A stretch of DNA of 64,000 bases, from contig JACJYE010000001.1 in assembly GCA_020636255.1 (NCBI GenBank), forward strand, positions 859,501 to 923,500, read 5' to 3'. The stretch's first letter is position 1. The number at the start of each line of letters is the position of its first letter. The notes under the pieces were generated by a model. That model did no database searches and had not been told where the DNA came from. It saw only the letters and a program-made list of their open reading frames with translations. Origin of the DNA: Lewinellaceae bacterium. Its GTDB lineage: Bacteria; Bacteroidota; Bacteroidia; Chitinophagales; Saprospiraceae. Positions 43,921 through 52,846 of this stretch are shown here, piece by piece. The translations under genes and the position numbers were made by a program.

Positions 43921-44404
43921 CCACAACTGGCCTTCCGGCCCGCTGAACAGGAAGGACACCTTGCTCATCGGCATCGGCAACAGCAGCCGCGCCGATGATG
44001 GCCTGGGGTGGTCCTTTCTGGAAGCGGTGGAAAATGAGCCGGGTTTTGAAGGCGACATAGAATACCGCTACCAGCTGCAGGTAGAAGATGCGGCCCTCAT
44101 GGCCAATTATGCTCTGGTCATTATTGTAGATGCTTTCCAGGGCCGCCTGGCCGAAGGCTTCCAATGGCAGGCCTGCCGCCCCGCTCCCCAGTTCGAATTT
44201 ACGACCCACGCCCTCGCCCCCGCTTCGGTGCTCTTTTTATGCCGCGACCTGTACGGCGCCACGCCCACCACTTACCTTCTGGCTATCGAAGGCGCCGAAT
44301 GGGGCCTGAAAGAAGGCCTGAGCCCTTCCGCCCTCGCCAACCTCAACGCAGCAGTGGCCTCTTTCCGGCAACTGGCCTGGCCGGCCGGAAAGGAGACTGC
44401 GTGA
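43901..44404 (+). CDS. hoxW: Hydrogenase maturation protease (HoxW/HycI family)
   Basis: The 167-residue protein carries LLIGIGNSSRADDGLG at about 21-36, the signature of HycI/HyaD/HoxW endopeptidases. VIIVDAFQG and FTTHALAPAS supply the Asp and His that help bind nickel in the immature large subunit. It would clip HoxH after His458. The usual acidic residue in the first motif is shifted (RADDG rather than LxxDDG or similar), which is within family variation. The start at 43901 overlaps the hoxH stop by 20 bases. Confidence 0.88.
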   Translation: MNAIGTDHNWPSGPLNRKDTLLIGIGNSSRADDGLGWSFLEAVENEPGFEGDIEYRYQLQVEDAALMANYALVIIVDAFQGRLAEGFQWQACRPAPQFEFTTHALAPASVLFLCRDLYGATPTTYLLAIEGAEWGLKEGLSPSALANLNAAVASFRQLAWPAGKETA

Positions 44405-44488
44405 TAGGGAGGCGAGGTGAGGGGGTGAACGTTTTTTCCGGCGACTGGCCTGGCGGGGCGGAAAGATTGTGATTTTTTTTCTTCCTGC

Positions 44489-44520
44489 TTGAAAAGCACA
44501 TGTACAATACTGTACCTTAG
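44489..44520 (+). promoter_or_regulatory. Probable promoter of the thiolase gene
   Basis: TTG (44489-44491), a 21-base spacer and TACCTTAG (44513-44520) match the Bacteroidota consensus except for one base in the -7 box. It lies about 60 bases upstream of the thiolase start, in the 177-base gap after the hydrogenase protease gene. Confidence 0.5.
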
Positions 44521-44581
44521 GGATTAACCATGGAACTACTATACCAGATGGTAGGGGGGGATCATCCAAAACCCAATTATT

Positions 44582-45769
44582 ATGTCTAATACACATGAAG
44601 TCGTCATCCTCAGCGGGGTACGCACAGCCATCGGAACCTTCGGCGGGGCGCTGGCATCGGTACCTCCTACTCAGTTGGGCGCCCTTTGCGCGCGTGAAGC
44701 GATCAGAAGGGCGGGCATTTCCGCACAGGAAGTAGAGCATACCTTTTTCGGGAACGTCATACATACCGAAACGCGGGATATGTACCTTTCACGCGTCGTC
44801 GCTGTGGAAGCGGGCATCCCGGCCGAATCGCCGGCCATGACGCTCAACCGCCTCTGCGGCAGCGGCCTGGAAGCGGTGGTCTCCGCTGCGCGCGTCATTC
44901 AGCTCGGCGACGCGAAGGTAGCGCTGGCCGGCGGCGCCGAGAACATGAGCCGAGGCGGCTACCTGCTGCCCAGCCTGCGCTGGGGCCAGCGCATGGGAGA
45001 AGGCGGCGCCGTCGACATGATGGTGGGCGCCCTGACCGACCCATTCGGCAACGGCCACATGGGCATCACTGCGGAAAATATCGCCGCCAAGTGGAATATC
45101 AGCCGTGAAACCCAGGATGCTTTCGCCCTCGAAAGCCAGCAACGCGCGGCCCGCGCCATCGCCGAAGGCCGTTTCAAAAGCCAGATCCTGCCGGTAGAGA
45201 TCCAGGATCGCAAGAAAACCATCGTTTTTGATACCGACGAGCACCCCCGCGCCGACAGCTCCATAGAAGGGCTGGCAAAGCTGCGGCCCGCTTTCAAGAA
45301 GGACGGCGTCGTGACCGCCGGCAACGCCTCCGGCATCAACGACGGCGCCGCTGCCGTCGTGCTCATGGAAGCCGAAACGGCGAAGGCCAAAGGGCTGAAG
45401 CCCATGGCCCGCATCGTAGCCTATGGCCATGCCGGTGTAGAGCCTTCCGAAATGGGCATCGGCCCGGTGCCGGCCGTGAAAAACGCTCTGGCCAAAACCA
45501 GCCTGACAATCGATGATGTGGACGTCATCGAGTCCAACGAAGCTTTCGCCGCTCAGGCCTGCGCCGTGGCTATTGACCTGAAATTTCCCCCCGGGAAGAC
45601 GAACCCCAACGGCGGCGCTATTGCGCTGGGGCACCCCATAGGCGCCACAGGGGCTATACTATTGGTAAAAACGATGTACGAACTCGAACGCACCGGCGGC
45701 CGCTACGGCCTGGTGACCATGTGCATCGGCGGCGGCCAGGGCATCGCGATGATCATCGAGCGGATGTAG
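44582..45769 (+). CDS. atoB: Acetyl-CoA C-acetyltransferase (thiolase)
   Basis: The 395-residue thiolase has the acyl-accepting Cys92 (LNRLCGSGLEAVV), the His of IALGHPIGATGAI near 350 and the second Cys in TMCIGGGQG near 380. It condenses two acetyl-CoA to acetoacetyl-CoA or runs the reverse reaction in the cytoplasm. It could serve polyhydroxybutyrate synthesis, ketone metabolism or short-chain beta-oxidation. No phaB or phaC gene accompanies it here. An acyl-CoA synthetase lies 3 kb downstream. Confidence 0.93.
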   Translation: MSNTHEVVILSGVRTAIGTFGGALASVPPTQLGALCAREAIRRAGISAQEVEHTFFGNVIHTETRDMYLSRVVAVEAGIPAESPAMTLNRLCGSGLEAVVSAARVIQLGDAKVALAGGAENMSRGGYLLPSLRWGQRMGEGGAVDMMVGALTDPFGNGHMGITAENIAAKWNISRETQDAFALESQQRAARAIAEGRFKSQILPVEIQDRKKTIVFDTDEHPRADSSIEGLAKLRPAFKKDGVVTAGNASGINDGAAAVVLMEAETAKAKGLKPMARIVAYGHAGVEPSEMGIGPVPAVKNALAKTSLTIDDVDVIESNEAFAAQACAVAIDLKFPPGKTNPNGGAIALGHPIGATGAILLVKTMYELERTGGRYGLVTMCIGGGQGIAMIIERM

Positions 45770-45794
45770 GGCTGCAACCTGCAATCCTCTGAAT

Positions 45795-47342
45795 ATGAGG
45801 CTACTCATGAATGTAAAGCCATTGTTTATTCCGCTCTGTTTAACCCTATCCGCCGCCCTGCCTGCCCAGCCGCGTGATACCGCTTTACCCAACATCATCC
45901 TCATCCTGGCCGATGACCTGGGGTATGGCGAGCTGGGTAGTTATGGCCAGAAAGTGATCGAAACGCCGCATATCGATGCGCTGGCGTCGTCGGGTTTGCG
46001 GTTCACGCAGTTTTATTCTGCAGCGCCGGTCTGCGCGCCCGCCCGGTGTATGTTGCTGACGGGGCTGCACTCGGGCCATGCCTACATCAGAGGCAATGAC
46101 GAGCTCAGCGGCCGCGGGCCCGTCTGGGATTTCGCCAAAGCGGTGGAAGACCCCAACCTGGAAGGCCAACGCCCCCTGCCGGACTCCACCTTCACCATGG
46201 GCGATCTGTTGCAGGAGCGGGGGTATACCACGGCTGTTATCGGCAAGTGGGGCCTGGGGGGCCCTCTGACGGAAGGCATACCCAACAAGCTGGGTTTCGA
46301 CTTCTTTTACGGCTATAACTGCCAGCGGCAGGCCCATACCTACTATCCCCGCCACCTCTGGAAAAACGGGGAAAAGGATTGGCTCAACAATAAACTGGTG
46401 CCGCCTCACACCCGCCTGCCCGAAGGGGCCGACACGCTGGACGAAGCGAGTTATGCCGATTTCGAGCTGGCTCAATACGCTCCGGATCTCATGCTCGATG
46501 AGGCCCGGCAGTTCATACGGGAAAACAAAAGCCGGCCTTTCTTCCTCTATTACGCCACCCCCATTCCGCACCTGCCCCTGCAGGCGCCCCGCCGCTGGGT
46601 GGATCACTACCGGGAAAAGCTGGGGCCCGAACCCCCTTATACCGGCAACAAAGGTTATTTCCCCTGCCGCTACCCCCGCGCCACCTACGCCGCGATGATC
46701 TCCTGCCTGGACGAGCAGGTGGGGGCGCTGGTAGCGCAGCTGAAAGCGGAGGGCCTTTACGAAAATACGCTCATCCTTTTTACCAGCGATAACGGCCCTA
46801 CCTATACCGGTGGCGCCGATACCCCTTTCTTCGAAAGCGGAGGGCCCTTTGGATGCGATTACGGGCGGGGCAAAGGTTTCGTGTACGAAGGCGGCATCCG
46901 GGTGCCGTTCATCGCTTCCTGGCCGGGGCATGTACCTGCCGGCTCCTCTACGGGCCTCCAGGCTGCCTTTTGGGACCTGCTGCCTACTTTCGCAGCGCTG
47001 ACGCGAGGGCAGTTGCCGTCGGATACCGATGGGCTCAGCCTGTTGCCTGCCTTGCTGGGGCAACCCGAAAAACAGGCTCGCCATGAGTTTCTGTACTGGG
47101 AATTCCCGGAATACAAAGGCCAGCAGGCCGTACGCATGGGCCCCTGGAAGGCCATCCGCAGGAATATGCAGGATGGCAACCTGGCTATCGAACTGTATAA
47201 CCTGGAAACGGATACCACCGAACAGGAGGACGTAGCCGCCCGCCACCCCGATATCGTGGCCCGTATGGCGGAGATCATGCAGCAGGAGCACAGCACTTCG
47301 GAATTCAGCCGCTTCTACCTGAAAGCTCTTGGAGAAGAATAG
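45795..47342 (+). CDS. Exported arylsulfatase-family sulfatase
   Basis: The 515-residue protein has a signal peptide (LFIPLCLTLSAALPAQ) and the type I sulfatase core. Metal ligands D40/D41 lie in IILILADDLGYGE, and the formylglycine site C80-A-P-A-R84 lies in VCAPARCMLLTG, followed by VIGKWGLGG. FTSDNGPTYTGG supplies the late metal ligands. The Cys must be converted to formylglycine. The wide spread of this family in marine Bacteroidota suggests sulfated polysaccharide or a sulfate ester as substrate. Met5 is an alternative start. It follows the thiolase by 25 bases and converges with the dehydrogenase gene. Confidence 0.92.
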   Translation: MRLLMNVKPLFIPLCLTLSAALPAQPRDTALPNIILILADDLGYGELGSYGQKVIETPHIDALASSGLRFTQFYSAAPVCAPARCMLLTGLHSGHAYIRGNDELSGRGPVWDFAKAVEDPNLEGQRPLPDSTFTMGDLLQERGYTTAVIGKWGLGGPLTEGIPNKLGFDFFYGYNCQRQAHTYYPRHLWKNGEKDWLNNKLVPPHTRLPEGADTLDEASYADFELAQYAPDLMLDEARQFIRENKSRPFFLYYATPIPHLPLQAPRRWVDHYREKLGPEPPYTGNKGYFPCRYPRATYAAMISCLDEQVGALVAQLKAEGLYENTLILFTSDNGPTYTGGADTPFFESGGPFGCDYGRGKGFVYEGGIRVPFIASWPGHVPAGSSTGLQAAFWDLLPTFAALTRGQLPSDTDGLSLLPALLGQPEKQARHEFLYWEFPEYKGQQAVRMGPWKAIRRNMQDGNLAIELYNLETDTTEQEDVAARHPDIVARMAEIMQQEHSTSEFSRFYLKALGEE

Positions 47343-47381
47343 CCCCGGCAGGGCGCCTGTTTCAGCGATCGCCCGGCACGC

Positions 47382-48314
47382 TCAGTACCCCTTCTCGCGG
47401 CTCACCTCGAACAGCAGGGGCTCGCCCGCCTTCAGCTTCACGTAGTTCTCTGCGATGATCCGCGCGGCATTGTCCTGGTTGGTGATGCTGGCGATATGGG
47501 GTGTGGCGATGATGCTGTCGTACAGCCAGAAGGGGTGGCTGGGCGGCAGGGGTTCCTCCCGGAATACGTCGAGCCAGGCCTCGCGGATGCGGCCTTCCTT
47601 CATAGCCTGCAAAAGATCATCTTCCCGCAGGTGTGCGCCCCGCGCTACGTTGATGAGGTACGAGCCGCGGGGCATTTTCCGGAACAGCCCTATGTTGAGG
47701 ACGCCTTCGGTGGCTTTCGTTAAAGGCAGGAGGCAGATCAGCAGGTTTACGTTGGAAGCGAAATCCGAAGAGGATACATTTTCGGCGTGCATGCAGCGTA
47801 CGCCTTCGATCTGCCGGGGGGCCAGGCTGTAACCCCACAGTTCGAAGCCCAGGGCCACCAGCGATTGGGCGATGCCCGCTCCCAGCTGGCCCAGGCCCAG
47901 CAACCCGATGCGCAGGGGGATCTCCACAGGCTCTGGTTTTTCCCAGCGCATTTCCCGCTGGTTATGCTGATAGTATCGGAACTGCTTATGGATGTTCAGC
48001 ACAGCCATCAGGACATAGTTGCGCATAGAGGACAGGAGCGCCCCATCCACGATACGCGTGATGGCAACCTGCGGAGGAATGTTTTTGTCGGCCAATATTT
48101 GCTCGACGCCGGCGCCCAGTGAGCTCACCAGTTTAAGGTTGGGGAAGGTATTCAGGATACCGGCAGGGTGCTTCCACACTACTGCCATCTCCACTGCTTC
48201 GGGCGCCGGAATGTCGGGGTATACCCATACCGGCGTCGTGCCGGAGAGGTACTCCCGGGTTTTTTGTTTTAAAAGGGAAACGTCCCTGTCGGTGACGATG
48301 ATAGCGATAGGCAT
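47382..48314 (-). CDS. D-isomer 2-hydroxyacid dehydrogenase, glyoxylate/hydroxypyruvate reductase A type
   Basis: The 310-residue cytoplasmic enzyme has an NAD(P)-binding loop GLLGLGQLGAGIAQSLVALG near 135-155. The catalytic Arg is in INVARGAHLREDDLL and the His in SIIATPHIASITN. The N-terminal part resembles GhrA rather than PGDH or phosphite-type enzymes. It likely reduces glyoxylate or hydroxypyruvate. It is transcribed away from the acyl-CoA synthetase across a 78-base divergent gap in which TAATTTTA (about 48354-48361) may be part of a plus-strand promoter. Confidence 0.88.
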   Translation of the reverse strand: MPIAIIVTDRDVSLLKQKTREYLSGTTPVWVYPDIPAPEAVEMAVVWKHPAGILNTFPNLKLVSSLGAGVEQILADKNIPPQVAITRIVDGALLSSMRNYVLMAVLNIHKQFRYYQHNQREMRWEKPEPVEIPLRIGLLGLGQLGAGIAQSLVALGFELWGYSLAPRQIEGVRCMHAENVSSSDFASNVNLLICLLPLTKATEGVLNIGLFRKMPRGSYLINVARGAHLREDDLLQAMKEGRIREAWLDVFREEPLPPSHPFWLYDSIIATPHIASITNQDNAARIIAENYVKLKAGEPLLFEVSREKGY

Positions 48315-48392
48315 GGTGGGTAGTTGTATTGGATCAAGAAGGATTTTTTTTCGTAATTTTAGAAAAACAATCCGAAAACCAGTTTCCCGCGT

Positions 48393-50186
48393 ATGGATTT
48401 CCGGCGGCTTTTTGACATCTTACCCTATCAACAGGCTCGCTTTCCCCAGCAATCGGCTCTGGCCTATAAGGCTGGAGGCCGGTGGGAGCACTATTCCATC
48501 GCCGCCTGTATCGAAGCGGTGAACCGGGTGAGTGCAGGCCTGCTCCGGCTGGGGCTGGAGCAGGGCGACAGGGTGGCCATCTTCAGCTATGGCGGCAGCC
48601 CCCGCTGGATCTTCTCCGACCTGGGAGCCCAGCAGGCGGGGTTCATTTCCGTACCTGTTCATGCTACGGCCAGCGAACAGGAGCTGGCCTTCATCCTTCG
48701 GGAGACAGATGCCCGTTATTGCCTGCTTTCCGGCCGCGAACAGCTGGAACGGGTGAAGGCCCTTATGCCCGGCCTTCCCGCGCTCAGGGGGTATTTCACT
48801 TTGGATACCCTGGCGGGCGAGCCGGGCTGGGAACAGTTCGTGGCGGAACCTTCAGCTCAGGATACAGAGCATATCGGCCGCATGCGGGAGGCTATTCCGG
48901 AAGATGCGCTGGCTACTATCATCTACACTTCCGGCACTACCGGCGAACCCAAAGGCGTGATGCTTTCACACCGGAATATCGTCAGCAATATCAAAGCGAC
49001 GATGGCCCTGCTTCCGGCCGACCACACGAAGCGGGCCGTCAGCTTTTTACCGCTCAGCCATATTTTTGAACGTATGGTGGCCTATACCTATTTGGCCATG
49101 GGCGTTTCTCTTTTTTTCGCCGGCCCGCCGGAACAACTCCTGGAAACGTTCAGGGAAGCCCGCCCCCATTACTTTACGGCCGTGCCCCGGTATCTGGAAA
49201 AAGCTTATGATGAGATCGTGGCGCGCACCCGGCGCCAGCCGGCGCCCGTGCGGGCGCTCATGCGCTGGGCCATAAAGGTAGGCGAGCAATACCGGAGCCG
49301 CCGCCGCTTCGGGCCGGGGTATCGGGCCCGGCTGTTCTGGGCCCGGCTGCTGGCCTTTCGCGTATGGCGCCGCCACCTGGGCGGGAAGGTGGAAGGCGTT
49401 TACGTAGGCGCCGCCGCCCTGCAACCCCGCCTGGCGCGCCTGTTCACGGCTGCCGGCATCCCCATTTACGAAGGATACGGCCTGACGGAGACCTCGCCTG
49501 TCATCGCGTTCAACCGTGCGGAGCCCGGCGGCGTGCGTTTTGGCACAGCAGGAATCCCGCTGCCAGGGCTGGAGCTGAAGCTCGACAAGCAGGAAGGAGA
49601 TGAAGAAGGAGAGATACTGGTGAAAGGGCCGGGCGTCATGATGGGCTATTACAAGCGGGAAGCCGAAACGAAGGCTGTCTTTACCGAAGATGGCTGGTTC
49701 AGGACCGGCGATGTGGGGCGGATCGTGCACAAGCGTTTTCTGCAAATAACAGGGCGCAAAAAGGATATCTTCAAAACCTCGAGCGGCAAATACGTAGCGC
49801 CTTTGGAAGTCGAAAACCACATGAAGGGTTCTGCTTTTGTCGAAGAATGCCTGGTCATCGGCTTTCAGCGCTCCTTTCCTGCTGCGCTACTCCTGCCCAA
49901 TTTTGAAGCGCTGGAACAGTGGTGCCGCGAGCATAAGGTGCACTGGACGGCCCCGGCCTATATGGTGCACAACAACAAGGTTCAGCAGCTGATGGACGAG
50001 GTGCTGCGCCAGGCTAACGAAACCTTGCCCAGCCACAAACGCATCAGGAACTACCATCTTCTTTCCGAGCCGTGGACGGTGGAAACGGGTGAGCTGACGC
50101 CCACCTTCAAAACCCGGCGGGAGGCCATCTTTGATAAGTTCCGAAAAGAAATAGAGGCCATTTACGAGCAGGGCGCTCGCCTGTGA
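48393..50186 (+). CDS. Long-chain fatty acid-CoA ligase (AMP-binding family)
   Basis: The 597-residue adenylating enzyme carries the P-loop-like TIIYTSGTTGEPKGVMLSH (about 173-191), YEGYGLTETSPVIAFN near 365 and GWFRTGDVGR near 435. ITGRKKDIFKTSSGKYVAP is the late linker and core typical of bacterial FadD-like and FadD15-like proteins. It activates fatty acids to acyl-CoA for lipid synthesis or beta-oxidation. There is no signal or membrane anchor. It is apparently monocistronic. Confidence 0.92.
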   Translation: MDFRRLFDILPYQQARFPQQSALAYKAGGRWEHYSIAACIEAVNRVSAGLLRLGLEQGDRVAIFSYGGSPRWIFSDLGAQQAGFISVPVHATASEQELAFILRETDARYCLLSGREQLERVKALMPGLPALRGYFTLDTLAGEPGWEQFVAEPSAQDTEHIGRMREAIPEDALATIIYTSGTTGEPKGVMLSHRNIVSNIKATMALLPADHTKRAVSFLPLSHIFERMVAYTYLAMGVSLFFAGPPEQLLETFREARPHYFTAVPRYLEKAYDEIVARTRRQPAPVRALMRWAIKVGEQYRSRRRFGPGYRARLFWARLLAFRVWRRHLGGKVEGVYVGAAALQPRLARLFTAAGIPIYEGYGLTETSPVIAFNRAEPGGVRFGTAGIPLPGLELKLDKQEGDEEGEILVKGPGVMMGYYKREAETKAVFTEDGWFRTGDVGRIVHKRFLQITGRKKDIFKTSSGKYVAPLEVENHMKGSAFVEECLVIGFQRSFPAALLLPNFEALEQWCREHKVHWTAPAYMVHNNKVQQLMDEVLRQANETLPSHKRIRNYHLLSEPWTVETGELTPTFKTRREAIFDKFRKEIEAIYEQGARL

Positions 50187-50246
50187 CAGGCCGCTTTTTT
50201 CAGGGCAGGGCACGTAGCCTGCTGCCAACCGGTGCTTCCCTGGCGA

Positions 50247-50372
50247 TCAGCCCGGCAGGCCATTGGAGTTCATCATATAGATGGATACGACTAAAATGAT
50301 GAACAACAGCAGGAAAATAAAGAAGTACATCAGACAGTAGCCTTTTCCACCAGCATTCTTTATCTCAGACAT
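50247..50372 (-). CDS. Tiny single-helix membrane protein
   Basis: The 41-residue product from the ATG at 50372 begins MSEIKNAGGKGYC and then has one strongly hydrophobic helix (LMYFFIFLLLFIILVVSIYM) ending NSNGLPG. It resembles small membrane peptides in size and layout but no family is recognised. A longer reading frame extends upstream but its added sequence looks random. The 50187-50499 stretch otherwise holds nothing. It lies just beyond the ppiD terminator. Confidence 0.45.
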   Translation of the reverse strand: MSEIKNAGGKGYCLMYFFIFLLLFIILVVSIYMMNSNGLPG

Positions 50373-50499
50373 GCCTTTTTTTGGTTTTGTGCTGTAAAAA
50401 AAACGAAACCTGAAGCTCAGGTTTCCGGGATACGCATGCCCCTGGGGCAAGTGCTGCAAAGATGGAGAAAAATATAAAAACGGCAAAGTACAAAAGCAA

Positions 50500-50530
50500 A
50501 ACGGGCCGGCTATTTCACAGCCGGCCCGTT
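50500..50530 (-). terminator. Intrinsic terminator of ppiD
   Basis: AACGGGCCGGCT (50500-50511), a 7-base loop and AGCCGGCCCGTT (50519-50530) form a perfect 12-bp stem. On the minus strand the stem is followed by TTTTGCTTTTG, a U-rich tract. It sits 25 bases after the ppiD stop. Confidence 0.85.
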
Positions 50531-50555
50531 CTGTCAGGATACCGATAATCCCGGA

Positions 50556-52661
50556 TCAATAGAATTTGGAGCGGTAATCCTCGATATCTGCATTCTTCTT
50601 CATGGCCTGGATCAGCTGGCCATTGATCTGGCTACGGATGGTTTGGGCCATCACCTTGCGCATCTGTGGGATGTTGTTGGCCTGCCCCACAGCCGGTTTG
50701 TTGGTTACTTTGGCCACGTATACGCCGGCATTGCCAACCACGGGCTTGGAAATCTGCCCCTGCTCCAGGTTGAACACCTCGCCGATGAGCGCCGGCTCAG
50801 AGCCAAGCGTGGGAATGTACGATGCAGCGAAGGTAACGTTGGTGGCCGTATCGATCTTCGTCTTGAAGTTGGCGGCAATAGCGGCCAGGTCGGTGCCCTG
50901 GATGCGTTGCTTGATGAGCTCGCCCTTCTTGATGTTGATCACCTGTTGTTCTATTTCGTCCTTGATGTTCTCTACGGAAGGCAGGCCCGCCTTTTGTATG
51001 CTGCGAAGCGCTACCAGCACGTATTTGTTGGTGTAGTAGGATACGGGGTCCTGATAGGCGTAGATCTCCGGAGAAACATCTCCTTTGCTGGCGTTGAAGG
51101 CCCAGCGGATCATATCGCGCGAGGCCTGAGCGGCTCCGAGGTTGCCGACGTTGAAGTCATTTTTCTTCAGGCTGGGCGATATTTCCATCTCCAGGCCTTC
51201 CATTTCCTGAACCGATTTGCGGAACTGCTCGATATCGCGGTTCTGGCCGACGAAAGCCTGTGTGCGCTGGTAAGCCTCGTTCTGCGTCGCTTCCGAAGGG
51301 ACGATAGCTTCCCGGATGAAGGCTACCTTCACGCGCTCCGTTTTGCTGGCGCTGCGGCTCAGCACCTCAACCAGGTGCCAGCCATAAGACGTGCGTACCG
51401 AATACAGCTTGCCGATCTGGCCCGTTACGAAAAGCACTTCGTTATATTCCGGTACGAACTGGTTGGGCGTGGTGCCCTCATACTTGCCGCCCTTGTTGGC
51501 GCTGCCGGGGTCTTTGCTGAATTTCAGGGCCAGCGTGTCGAAGCTGGCGCCGGCCAGCAGGAGGTTCTCCAGGCTGTCGATGGTTTTTTTGGCAGCCGTA
51601 AACGCTTCCGGGGTGTCGGCCGGGATCAGGATGTGGCGGCTATCGGCAGAGTCGGCCATGAGCTCGTGGCCCAGGATCTTTACCGCCTGGTAGCTGCCGC
51701 CGTCGGAATAGGGGCCGTATACCGAACCTACAGGGATCTGGAAAGCAGTGTCGGCAATAGCTGCCGGCAGTTCTTCTTTGGAAAAGTAGTTGGCGCTGAT
51801 ATCGCCGTAGTTCCTTGCAACAAAAGCGGAGTCATCATCCGTGGCTTCGAAGTCGGGAACGAGCTCGGCCACCTTGTTCTTCAGCTCCGTGGAGTCGGCG
51901 GCAGAGGGCAGGATGTCAAAGACGACGTATTCCAGCTTGCGGGTTTCTTCATCCTGCTTCAGGCGGGCTTCGTTATCCTTGATATACTGCTTGTAGTCGT
52001 CATCGCTGAGCGTTACCTCCGTGTTGTCGATCTCGTCGAAGGGAATCTTCACGTAGTTGAAGTCGATGGCCTGATTTTGCTCGACATAGCCCATCTCCGC
52101 CATCCAGGTGGGGGTGTAAACGGCTTTGGCGATCAAATTGTTGATCTTGCTCTGGAGGCGCTCCTTGATGATCTCCTTCTCCTGCTGGGCCCAGTAAGAG
52201 CGCATACGCGGGTCGGTGAAGGTCCCTTCTTCGATCGCCTTGCGGATGTCATTCAACTGCTGGAAATTGACCTGGCGGGTCGCCGGGTCGGCGAAGCGCT
52301 GCTTGATGATCGGGCTCGGGTCGGGGCCGAACTGCAGGTCCATAAGCTCGGATTTGCTGATGCCCAGGCCCAGGCCTTCTGCTTCTTCCTGAACGATGGC
52401 CTCCTCCACGAAGTAGTTCCAAAGGCTCTGCCGGCGGCTGTATACCTCTCCTCCGGAGTTGCCGTACAATATCTGTTCTACCCGGCTGAAATAGTTCCAG
52501 TCCAGCTTCTTCCCGTCAATGCTGCCCAGCGTGAACTGCGAGCTGCCAAATATACTCTGCTGCCCGGAGGTCATATCCATCACAATGAACCCAATGAGGC
52601 CCAGCGCGATCAGAACGACCAGTATCCAGGAGTTCTTACGAATTTTACTGATCAAAGCCAT
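50556..52661 (-). CDS. ppiD: Periplasmic folding factor PpiD (SurA-N / parvulin-type peptidyl-prolyl isomerase)
   Basis: The 701-residue protein has one N-terminal membrane helix (SWILVVLIALGLIGFIVMDM) and a SurA-N-like chaperone region. A parvulin-like rotamase domain contains DSRHILIPADT, GASFDTLALKFSKDPGSANKGG and TSYGWHLVEVLSR, and a second degenerate rotamase-like part follows. It helps fold outer-membrane and exported proteins in the periplasm, of which this genome region encodes many. The active-site pattern is partial, so it may act more as a chaperone than an isomerase. It has its own promoter and terminator. Confidence 0.92.
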   Translation of the reverse strand: MALISKIRKNSWILVVLIALGLIGFIVMDMTSGQQSIFGSSQFTLGSIDGKKLDWNYFSRVEQILYGNSGGEVYSRRQSLWNYFVEEAIVQEEAEGLGLGISKSELMDLQFGPDPSPIIKQRFADPATRQVNFQQLNDIRKAIEEGTFTDPRMRSYWAQQEKEIIKERLQSKINNLIAKAVYTPTWMAEMGYVEQNQAIDFNYVKIPFDEIDNTEVTLSDDDYKQYIKDNEARLKQDEETRKLEYVVFDILPSAADSTELKNKVAELVPDFEATDDDSAFVARNYGDISANYFSKEELPAAIADTAFQIPVGSVYGPYSDGGSYQAVKILGHELMADSADSRHILIPADTPEAFTAAKKTIDSLENLLLAGASFDTLALKFSKDPGSANKGGKYEGTTPNQFVPEYNEVLFVTGQIGKLYSVRTSYGWHLVEVLSRSASKTERVKVAFIREAIVPSEATQNEAYQRTQAFVGQNRDIEQFRKSVQEMEGLEMEISPSLKKNDFNVGNLGAAQASRDMIRWAFNASKGDVSPEIYAYQDPVSYYTNKYVLVALRSIQKAGLPSVENIKDEIEQQVINIKKGELIKQRIQGTDLAAIAANFKTKIDTATNVTFAASYIPTLGSEPALIGEVFNLEQGQISKPVVGNAGVYVAKVTNKPAVGQANNIPQMRKVMAQTIRSQINGQLIQAMKKNADIEDYRSKFY

Positions 52662-52769
52662 CTCTACTACTGATGTTTTTTAAAATCAAAATTCTGTTAC
52701 AAGTGCTATGCCGATATGTTTTTTCAGGCGGCATAGGGCCTCAGCAGGCTCCTGCCCGCTAAAGAGACG

Positions 52770-52804
52770 CAAAGATAAGACTACATTTGAAAAAAACTAT
52801 ACAA
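52770..52804 (-). promoter_or_regulatory. Probable promoter of ppiD
   Basis: TATCTTTG on the minus strand (52777-52770) is a perfect -7 element about 110 bases upstream of ppiD. A TTG lies 24 bases further up (52804-52802), slightly beyond the optimal distance. The leader is unusually long. Confidence 0.55.
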
Positions 52805-52846
52805 AAGCATCTCCCTTTAACAGCTAATTTCAAACGGTACAATGGG